Below are positions 54,501-64,000 of a stretch of DNA of 64,000 nt, piece after piece (positions within the stretch are counted from its first letter, which is position 1; every line of letters starts with the position of its first letter). Location: NCBI RefSeq assembly GCF_910596095.1, contig NC_056551.1, forward strand, positions 5,133,001 through 5,197,000, read 5' to 3'. The DNA comes from Thunnus maccoyii (lineage: Eukaryota; Chordata; Actinopteri; Scombriformes; Scombridae). The notes beneath the pieces were generated by a model, which was given only the letters and a program-made list of their open reading frames with translations, was not told where the DNA came from and did not search any database. Made by a program: the position numbers and the translations under genes.

Positions 54501-57500
54501 AACTTCTCATTTTCTGGTCCCAACAAGGTAAACCATGACATCTTAGGTAGGTTAGTGTAAGGCCTCCTCCTCTGTCATCCTACCACACGACAAACAAATG
54601 TGTGTGTGCGTCCTTACTGTAAGTGCTGGATATCTGAGTCCTCACAAGGCTTCTGCTCCATCTGCAGTCCGGGACAGTGCTGACCACCTCTTCTGGGGGC
54701 GGGGTTGTTGCAGCTGCGGGACCTTGACCTTTGACCTCCAGAGCAGGATCCCCAGGAGGACCAGCAGCTCCAGCTGCCATGGATCACCCCTGAGAGGGAA
54801 AAAGAGAGTTGTTCTGTCTTGTTTGTGAAAGAGTTTGCATTATCATGTAATTCTGCTACATTACATTTTAAACTATGCTCAATTATTTTAACCCATTCTT
54901 TAAATTTTTACTAAATCTCTTCCAGATCTTGGTGTTAGTCCTACTCTTAACTTTTTAACTCCAATTTAACTATCATCACTAATTAACTTTAAATTGACAG
55001 ATGAGACAGATTAGTTTTAGTTGAGATAGTTCTTAAGGTGCTGCTACTGAATGAAATCTAAATTAAGTCTCACCTTTAAAAAAAAGAAAAAAAATCTATT
55101 GTATATACAGAATATGTATGTATTTGCTTAAATGTAACAAACCAAATAATTCTATTTAAATCCTTAAATTTGTGCTTTGTTAGCTATGTTAACATTAAAA
55201 TTGTGCAAAAGAACAAATTTTGAATTGAATCTGGTTTAACCATTTTTAACCCAAACTAAACTTTTTACCTTAGCTGTGATTAATCCTTAGATTCTTCTGG
55301 TTGTTTACCTGGTTGCTCTCCAATCACAGCTCCCCTCTCACAGGCTCGACCGGAGGTTCCAAACCGGCAAACACAGCGACACTCGGTGCCCGTCAGCAGC
55401 GGCTGGCCGTTGTTCTGGCAGGGCCGGCAGTGGCAGGGATGTTCCTCCGCCATGTACTCTTCTATGGCTCTTTTCAGGTGGAGCTTCTTCAAACCTGCAC
55501 AATGCACCTCCTTCACCAGCTCATACAGAGGACGCAGCTGGGGAACAAGTTTACAGTTAATTAATGTGCAGATATTGAAAAGGTATTTAAAAACACCCTA
55601 AACAATCCAAAGAGCTTGAAGTGTAATTTATTTTTGCCTTCCCAGAACCAAAAAGACAAAAGCAAAAGTGTAATGAATGGATCAAACTGTTTGTTTGTTC
55701 GGCCAAAGTACTTTAAGCCAGTGAACAAGTTATGTTAGAATAAAACAGTAGTGTGACTTTAAATGTTTCATCATCCTATATTGTATTCTAACATACTACA
55801 TACTGTGGCTAAACAGCTGCACCCTGCAATACAAAAACCAAGAATCCTTATTTACATGTCTTCTACCAACCCAGTATGACGGCAGTTCATGAAATAGTCA
55901 CAAAATTTAATCTATAGATTTGTGTACACGGACACGAATTTTCCATTTTTTTGTGACACAACTTTCAAACTAAAGTATTTCAGTATCTTTCGTGCCTGCA
56001 GCACGTTTTTTTTTTCTGTTAGTCAGGACTCAGGAGCACAGAAGCTGTATTGTTTTTTCTCATTTGTTATTCATTTTTCAAACTATAACCACCATATTAC
56101 TCAACATTTTACTATGAAATTTTATCCTTATATTTATTTCTTTATTTTATCAGTCTGGTGGGTGGACTGGATGACCTGCTGCCCAGAAGTCTTTTCCTCT
56201 GTTGATTTTAATGATATGCTCAACATTTCTCAACACAACACAACACTGACCCAAAAATCAGCATTTTACCAATTGGGGACATGGCTTCATACCCTGTGAA
56301 ATAAACCAACATCTTTACTTTTTCTTAATATAGATCATCTGGATGCAGTGTAATTACTAGTTCGGCTGTATTAGATATTTGATGTATTCAGTAGATATAT
56401 CTTTTTTGGATCCTATTTACATTACATTGAATCAGTCAATAAATCAAGTACTAAGATACAGCCAGATGCTGATTGTCATACCTTTTGGTCTACGACTTCA
56501 GGGAAGTCTTTAACAGATGAGGCCCAGTTGTCATAGACTTCTCCGTTTGCTTCTGGGGTTTCCAGATCCAGAACACTCAGAGCGCCTATGAAGGTTGTAT
56601 CTCCGCCGACCAAGTTGACTTTAATGGGCATCTTGTTTGTGTTGTGGCCTGCAGATAAATAACAGTGGAACTCAGGCTGGATTGAAAGATTGAGTAATTT
56701 ATTTTCCTTTTTTATTTAAATCCAAACTGACAAAATGAAATTGCATTACAGAGAAATCAGTGTGCTTTGAAACTCTAAATATGAAACTTTTCACTCACTG
56801 TTGCTGGATGATAAAGCCTTTGTCAGTTTTTCACAGACGAGTTTGGTTTTCCTTCTGAAGAAACGGCGCTTCACCTTTTTCCAACACCTCTGGTACTCAA
56901 TATCTGTTGTACCTTTACACAAACAAGACAGGAACCACAGATATATATAGAGTTCAAAGTGCTAAAATGATCAGCTGACAGCAATCTTGGTGGTTTTTTC
57001 CTCACGTCACATGAGGAACCAAAATTAATTAATTTCTTTATATAAATTAATTACCTCTAAAAGAAAAAGTTAAAATGTGGCACTAAACTAAAGAACATAA
57101 ATAGCTACATAAATAGCAACAATATTCACACCAGTAGTTCTTACTGTTTGAATCGAATGCCTGGCTGTCCAACTCCAACAAAGCTTGGTATTCGCCTCCG
57201 AGTGAGCCCTCGGAGAGATAGTGTGTGCCGTATGTCTGCAGCAGCTGGCGGTAGGCCGAGTAGTCGTATGTGACTGGCAGTGAGGACAAAGCTTTCCAGA
57301 AGCCTTCAGCTAGAGTCAGATACTGGGGGGCTGAGTTTTGGAACTGGGCCAACACCACTTTATTCTTCAAGATTATGAGTCTGTGGGCCTGGATGATAGA
57401 TATGAAAAAATATTGTTTCCTGTAAGATGATGAGCGGAAACTTTTAACCCAACTAATGTCAGAGCCCAAGCACAACAATGTCAGGTCAATCTGTCAGTTT

Positions 57501-60500
57501 GTTCAAACACTTTGGTCTTACACAAGTCAGAAGTCTCAACATAATAAATGATTTGTGAAGCAGATCAGGTTATAGAGCTGCTTCATCACCTTTGTCTCAC
57601 TGAGCTCTTTGTGGAAGGTACGACGGTCGTGTCCCACCAAGGCGTTGGCCTGGATGTGTTGCATATAGGACCAGGAGCTGTCATAGGATTCATCGCTCTC
57701 GTCATTGTCTACTTTCACCTGCAGCACAAAGCAACAAAGTTCAACATTTGGTTTCATCAGAGAAGCTCTAATAACTTTATTTCCACATTCACCGTTCATC
57801 CTCTGACTAAAGGCTTAAAAAATAAGACTACTTAACCGCAAAAACGTATGATGAGTTTACATATTCTCTTGTTTTACCATTTTACCCTTTTTTCTTTCAG
57901 CCATTTTTGTTTTAGTGTCATACTTGTGGATTTCTATTTCTATAATGTATTTTAGCTTTTTGTTTAAAATGATTACTAGCCTCCATTGTTTCATTGCGCT
58001 TATGTTTTATTTTTCTAATAATTATTTTCCTTTCATCATTCAAATTTCATGTACCTTTAAACTTGTAACCCATGTAAATGTACTATAAAATAGTGTGATA
58101 AGATTACAAAGGTGGAGGTTTGTTCCAAAGTGTGGAATAACACTTTAATTTACACTTTGAAAAAAATACATACAAACAGTCAGTAAGGAAGTAAGTATGA
58201 AAATGTAAAGCAGTTCATATTAAATGATTCACTGTCTAACATTCATACTACATTTGCTGCGAGAGGTCAGCAAGTCAGGACTTTAAAGTCCAGCATTTTT
58301 AGAGAATCTAACTTCCGTATCGTGACGTATTTCTGAGTGAAACAGTATAGACAATCAGGACATTGGGAGGACTTTTGATTTTAACGTTGAAAAATGGGCA
58401 TATCATAATGAAGCTCAGGGCTGCTAAAAATGGAAGATTGATTGATGTGTGGATGTCATGATATTATTGGTTGTAATTGGTTTGTTCAAACCTACATAAG
58501 CGCGTCATATTTTGTTTTACAGGAAGAAAACATGATTGGTTTTGATATAGAAAAACAAAGAAATTGATTTATTTTTTTGTATTTTTTGGCATATATTGTT
58601 AAATAGGTGCACAATATAACCATGGATGTGATCTAAAAGGGTTAAAAAGGCATTTTTCATTTCATCTTGACTTGCCACAAATGCCACATATTTGTGAACA
58701 TGAAATATTAATTTTCTGTTGGACTCACCTCAAAGTTGTACCTGAGGACGTTATGTGGCAGCCTGTAATAGACTTGATGGTCTCCACTGAATACTTTCCT
58801 GCACTGCCCTCCAAAGCTCAGAGTGTTGATCACACCTGCTCTCAGTTTCCCTGTTAGCACATCGTACCTGTAAAACATGACATAAATACCCTTTTGATGG
58901 ACTTGTCTAATATCCAAATCTTGGAAGCAAACAGTAGTTTGTGTAAAAGCTGAACAGCTAACAGTGGGGCTATATTTTACCATGTTAAGTAAACAATGAA
59001 TAACACAGGTACAATTGATAAGTATGAATTGGTGACTGTAGAGCTGAAAGATGCTAAAACGCTCTGTAGAGCTGCAGAGTTGGGTGATAATTCTCTGTTG
59101 GTTTGTCACTACAAATAAGCCCTTTCACATTACTCATAGTAATTTCATCCAAAATCATATTGATTAGTGCAGCTTTAAATAATAGTTTTGTTAAGTAACC
59201 TTTGTTTCAGAGGTAAGAAAACCTCAACCTTAAAATTGCCTTGTAGTAAGGCAAGGCAAGTTTACCTTTCTAAACAGTATGTCATGTTGTCCACTCCATA
59301 TGTTCGGATAATGACAATGATTTTTAAAAAATAATCTAATATTGTGTGTTTTTATTTTAAAAATCTCTCTGCATTTAACAGCCTATTTAAATGGTCTTTA
59401 ATGAATCCCATAAGCCTTATTTAGACCAGTATCATCAGTTATAATGTACCAGTGATGTACCTACCACAGTCAGATAAATGTAGTGGAGTAAAAGTACAAT
59501 ATTTATGACAGTGGAGAAAAAAATAATACTCTTTTTCAAAGTAGTGTATTTTAGTAAAGTATCAGTACTTAAGAACAGATATTGAGTAAGGGTACTTGGT
59601 GATTTACGTCCCACCCCAAACATTTGCAAGCAGAAAAAAAGCAGTTATTTAAATTTATTACTGTGATGTTACAATTCAGATGCAGTTTCCTGGTGTTGGA
59701 GTCGTGGCTACTCACCCTCTGCCTGTGAAGTCAGAGTTGGGAGGCGTTTTGTCAAGGTCACATGAGTACTGGCTGCTGTCTTTATCACAGCTTCTCTCAT
59801 CCAGACCGTCCTCACAGTCCTGGTCTCCATTACACACCAGAGAGCGGCTGATACACTGACCTGCATCAGGGTGCACGGGGACATTTTCATTGTTATTTAA
59901 AATAGAAATTCATGGTGATGTTATGAAAAAATAGCTTTTGTTGAATATGATGTACTGTATGGAAGCAGCAACATACCAGAGGTACAGCGGAACCTGTCCC
60001 CGCAGCCTGTTTCTAGGGGACATCGTTTCTGTGGGACACAAGGCTGTGTTTGTGTGGCTTCTCCTGAACATGGCGCACCCCCAAACTGGGCATACACCTC
60101 CACATGGCGAGTACGCACCTAAGAAGGAAGTGATCATAAACTGGAGATGAAATAAAGAAGTAAACAACTGAGATGGTTAGCAGAGTCTGAATTTATACCA
60201 GTCATACCATCATTTGAAATAGCAAGATCAATTCAGTTCACCTTTCAATTATTATTTTCATAACTCTGACATGCAAATTTTCTCAGTTGACCAATAGCTG
60301 TCTCTACAGTACTGAGCTTTGAGGGATTGAAAAGTTGAGAGTCCAAAAAAGAGGAGGATATCACATTAACTCATATTGCATCTAACTTCATACAACTCTA
60401 CTCCACAAAAACAACAGTTTGCAGTGAGTGGGACAGGAGTCTGTGGTATTAATACATCTTTTGAATAAACTGTATTAATTAATTGTCTGGTTTGATCACG

Positions 60501-61688
60501 GTGTTAGATTACACACAAAGTACAATTTATTTTGTGCATAAAGGATTTGTATAACAGGGTCAACATTCTGAGCATCAGACACCACTGTAAATTTGGCAGT
60601 TGTTTTAATGATGTGTGTGTTCATATGCATTTCATTAAATTGTGAGAACAAAAACCTATTCACACACACTCACACTGTGGGGACCCACCTCCCATCTGAG
60701 GACAAAGAGGAGGCCCTCACAAGGTTAGCCATTTGCAGTGACTGAGACTTTTTACGTTTAGAGTTAGACTTATGTTAAGGTTAAAGTTAGGTTAAGGGTT
60801 GGGTTTAAGTATTGAACGATTAGGGTTACAAATTAAGAGTTAGAAATGAATTATGATAAATCTGTACAATGTCCTCATAAGTAGAGTGAAAATATGTGTG
60901 TACTCCGATGTACCTTTGTTCTGGTGCAGCCGTCACACTCAGACCACTCTCCGTAAGACCCCCATCTGCAGTTTACAGGCTGCTGACAGCTATAGGAATA
61001 CACATTGAAATAATTATAACATATTCATGTTATATTCATCTTTTGAGAATTCACTGGAAACTCATCACCTATCTTTCAGCTTAAAATAAATAGAAAAGTA
61101 ACAGGTCAAGAAAGCACCGCCCTTTGACAACAAAATAATAAAAAAGCAGCATTCTCATATACCTCAAGAATATGAATCATATATGGAAAAGAGAGAAATT
61201 ATTCACCCCATTAATACAGTATTATTCAATTTGTAATACTGCAGTGAGATGTAAAGATAGTCTATGAGGTTCGTGTGTGTGTTCACCTACCGAACTGGAG
61301 ATAGAAAGACAAGCAATGATGCTAAAGAAGACAGAGCTGCAGTCAAATCCAGCTGTGGTCAAGAAGCAAAAGGATCATTTACCCAATGTTAATTGTGAAA
61401 AAAAATAAAAATAAAATAAACAACAAAAAAACACAATAAAAACTGTTCAGTCCTTAGTCAATGTCAAAAACTAGTATTAGCACTTATTGTACTTTATCAC
61501 TTATCACAACAAACTGGATGAAATTGTTTTATTTTGGCATTCAGCATTTACAATGAATGAAATCCAGCTTCTCTAAGAAAGTCTTTGTTCATCGTGATCA
61601 GCCACAGATTATGCCAGAACAATACTGTCACATATTTAATGTAGTTGCACCAAATATGAGTAGTAAATGTGTTAGGTTTTACCTTCAT
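51565..61688 (-). CDS. c7: Complement component C7
   Basis: Eighteen coding exons assemble to 829 residues (human 843), in transcript order: 61688-61683, 61352-61291, 60989-60914, 60118-59977, 59860-59716, 58867-58729, 57718-57590, 57388-57145, 56912-56799, 56648-56482, 55537-55309, 54789-54618, 54237-54150, 53876-53744, 53288-53097, 52777-52681, 52558-52377 and 51737-51565. C7 binds C5b6 and lets the complex attach to membranes. Order: signal peptide ([19 protein letters not shown]), TSP1 (about 25-80), LDLa (about 83-122), MACPF (about 125-455, signature [15 protein letters not shown] and [11 protein letters not shown]), EGF-like (about 455-482), TSP1 (488-535), two sushi domains (about 552-613 and 618-677) and two FIM modules. 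A single TSP1 before LDLa distinguishes it from C6. The first coding exon holds just two codons, Met-Lys. The MACPF insert differs from mammalian C7 (see findings). Confidence 0.95.
59450..59625. repeat. Fragment of the hAT-like MITE family in c7 intron 5
   Basis: 'ATAAATGTAGTGGAGTAAAAGTACAATATT', 'AAAGTAGTGTATTTTAGTAAAGTATCAGTACTTAAG' and 'GGGTACTTGGTGATTTACGTCCCACC' match the right half of the element at 28840-29465. The left half is missing. Confidence 0.6.
60655..60900 (+). repeat. Dispersed 'GGGGACC...AGGGTT' repeat in c7 intron 3
   Basis: Starts with 'CACACTGTGGGGACCCACCT', contains 'TTAAGGTTAAAGTTAGGTTAAGGGTTGGGTTTAAG' and ends with 'CAATGTCCTCATAAGTAGAGTGAAAATATGTGTGTACTC'. This is the usual structure of a short element common in teleosts, with G-rich ends and an AGGTTA-like core. 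Confidence 0.6.
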
Positions 61689-61743
61689 GATGAGCTCTTC
61701 AAAGTTTGGCCTTCTCGTCTGGTCCAGCGCTGTAACACTCGGT

Positions 61744-61750
61744 CATATAA
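61744..61750 (-). promoter_or_regulatory. c7: Possible TATA-like box of c7
   Basis: TTATATG on the minus strand, 56 bases upstream of the c7 start codon. A transcription start near 61718 would leave a 5' leader of about 30 bases. The motif is weak and could be chance. Confidence 0.25.
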
Positions 61751-61759
61751 TCAGCAGCA

Positions 61760-64000
61760 GGGTGGGGGATTACTCAATAGTACCCCCAGTTCAGGAATTC
61801 CCCCGCTGGGGAAACTCTCATCAAATCTGAACAACCAGATCATTTTGGCATCCACACAATCAGTCAGGAACAGAGACCCAGTGTTCTTTTCCACAGCTTC
61901 AGTCTAAACCAAGTCAAACTTTTTTTCTCTATTATCTGAGCTTGTTTGTTTTTGACAAATTTGTTTTCTCTGAGTACTGAGCGGCACAAGAATAAACGTG
62001 ATGAAATCTGCCTGCAATAGGAGCAGTTGCGTAATAATTGTTTACCATGAGTAAGGACATCAGAGGCTGAGTCTGCATGATTGGGACAAAAGGTCAAAAA
62101 TTTGACCCATTTTTGAAAACATTTGACTCTATTGCTGTGTAAATACAACATGAGTGTGGAAATACCATCTACACTTGTAGTAACAACTTTCTGTTTATTC
62201 CAGCATGCAAGTATGAATTTAGTCCACATGTCACATTTGTAGACAGAAATACACCATCTTAATTCAGTTGTTTATGTTTTGTTTTATGTTTTGAAGTTAT
62301 CCTAATTTTTATATTGTTTTATGTGTTTTATATTCTGAAATATAAACTCAAGATAAAGCAAGAGACTACTGCTTTGTCCCTTTGTTTCTATCCATTCATT
62401 TTTTTCACCATTGTATTCTCAGTCTTTGTTTTAGAGTTTTTAGTGAATAAATTACCCTCCAAAATGCCCTCTTACTTAATAAAATTTCTCATCAACTTCT
62501 ACATACATTCAGCAACACACAATCTCAAAATATGCTGAACAAATGTAGTTTTAAGGTCTTTTGAAATAGTTGGTTTTTAAGTAGGTAACAAGGTTTTACA
62601 AGTAACATGTAAAGGTGAATATAATGAATATATTGCAAGAAAACACATTAGAAGTAAAAGAACACAAGAGAAAAAAATACCATCCACGTCCTTTAAGACA
62701 CTGACAAACCCAGCATCAAACCACAGACAAAAACCACAAATGCAGACACACATTCCCAGAGTAACTACTGTAATCATAGGCCTGAAAAATAGGAACAGTT
62801 TTCAGGTTGCTCCTGAAATGGAAGCAGCAGTTGTGACAGCTTGGGACAACAGGAGGTTTGTTCCAGAGAACAAGATTGAAAAATCCTCCTCACCAGATCT
62901 GGATCTCATCCTGGGTCCAGTTAGAAAACCACCACCTGATGAGCAGAGAGGCCTGACTGGACTGAAGCCAGTGAGCAGTGTGGTGTCATAGGCCTGCAAA
63001 CATAGTTGTGGTTGCCCACTAGTGGTGACTTCTGGCACTGACTGTATCTCCTGGTTTACCTCTTTTTATTACAGGTAAATCTGAGAATGTGTTGCACCTT
63101 CTTCCTTTCCATTCTAGTTTTGGGACATTCATAAACATCTTGTGTTTATGTAAAAGCAGTTCAGCTCTCAGAGTTTTTCTTGGTTCTGAGTTGCCCTCTA
63201 ATGCAGAAAAATGTCTTTTTGTACAAGAGACAAACAAGCTGCTAAAATTGAAACCCAGTCAAGTCATTTTTATGAGAACATTTTTATGTGTGTGGCCCAT
63301 ATTTCCTTCACAATCTATACATCATATGACACCATCAGGGCGCCAGAGCTGTGTCCAGGGCTGATGCTAGCACTGAAGACACCAAGGCAATCTGATCTGT
63401 AATATTTCTGGATTTGGAATTTATAATAACACGAAGTGGAGTTTACATTCAATTATTATTGACACATTACACACATTCAGTTTTTTTAAAGGTTTTTTTT
63501 TCGATTACATTTGACTGCTGTTATGCAAAAAACTAAATAGATTACATTAAAATTGAATGAAACATATTTAGTATTCTTCACCAGAATTACATACTTGGCA
63601 CAGGACTACAGGAAGGTACAATTTTATAGGAAATATAACTGAGGAGTAAAATGCAAAATTTTGTGATTCATTTAAATACCCCCCAAAAACGTTTTTTTTG
63701 GGTTGCTGGATAGTTAAAAATCCCCTCCAGACATGTATTAAGACTCTGCTTGGAAGTCTTAGACAGAGAGCAAGTTGTCTTTCAGAGTTTTATTGCAATA
63801 AGCAGTTCACATTTGCAAATGCGGCTCCCCCAGTTTGCTGAAGGCTGAAGAGATGCTGTATGAAGTTCAGTGTCAGTATTTACAGCCGCGTGAATCACAA
63901 TTATCCCATATTCGTCACTCTTAATAGGTGTCTTTTAATTAATACACTGTTGCCCTTTGTACATTCATAACTTTATCTGCACCAGTGTCTTTATCTGCTG
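61760..64000. other. Upstream flank of c7, repeat-bearing
   Basis: No gene is recognised. About 62680-63000 ('GTTGCTCCTGAAATGGAAGCAGCAG...GGGACAACAGGAGGTTTGTTCCAGAGAACAAG...GAGCAGAGAGGCCTGACTGG') resembles part of a dispersed fish repeat. About 63440-63800 includes a string shared with the repeat at 43490-43985. The open frames here, up to 121 codons, have no recognisable domains. The window ends inside intergenic sequence. Confidence 0.4.

Noticed and set aside
54618..54789. Apparent frameshift in the second TSP1 exon of c7, where one frame seems to run NNPAP-EEVV
   Set aside because: Recounting the five-G run at 54675-54679 shows the correct frame continues [12 protein letters not shown]. 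The other frame is a shadow.

Overview
The window looks like nuclear DNA of a ray-finned (teleost) fish. Its genes are compact, intron-containing vertebrate genes whose proteins match htr1a, rnf180, rgs7bp, c6 and c7. The spaces between them are full of short dispersed repeats and MITE-like elements of the kind common in teleosts. I see no prokaryotic, viral, organellar or CRISPR features. The species cannot be named from sequence alone.

Layout. 1-6.6 kb: gene-poor sequence with a decayed PIF/Harbinger transposon. 6.6-8.3 kb: intronless serotonin 5-HT1A receptor gene on the minus strand, with a TATA box and, about 0.8 kb upstream of its ATG, an RE1/NRSE-like silencer. 11.6-20.6 kb: rnf180, a membrane-anchored RING E3 ligase, plus strand, seven coding exons, 526 residues. 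21.6-27.8 kb: rgs7bp, the membrane anchor of R7-RGS proteins, plus strand, six coding exons, 245 residues. 27.8-37.9 kb: a repeat-rich gap. 38.4-50.1 kb: complement component C6, plus strand, 17 coding exons, 934 residues, with one GC-AG intron. 51.6-61.7 kb: complement component C7, minus strand, 18 coding exons, 829 residues. 61.7-64 kb: upstream flank of c7 and repeats.

How the genes relate. The first three form a neuronal block: htr1a is a Gi/o-coupled receptor, and the rgs7bp product holds R7-RGS/Gbeta5 complexes at the membrane, where they speed up Gi/o shut-off. c6 and c7 are paralogues arranged tail to tail. Their products join C5b sequentially, ahead of C8 and C9, to build the membrane attack complex. 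Exon lengths and intron phases agree across most of the two genes, which supports an old inverted duplication. All exon coordinates were derived by hand from splice signals, reading-frame continuity and recalled family sequences; each assembled gene is a whole number of codons without an internal stop.

I found no wholly new gene system. The best second-look items are the RE1 plus paired E-boxes upstream of htr1a, the CRE/TATA promoter next to a pentanucleotide repeat at rnf180, the GC-AG intron in c6, the very short c6/c7 convergent gap, the unusual MACPF segments of c7, and a perfect 19-bp-arm hairpin near 26.84 kb.
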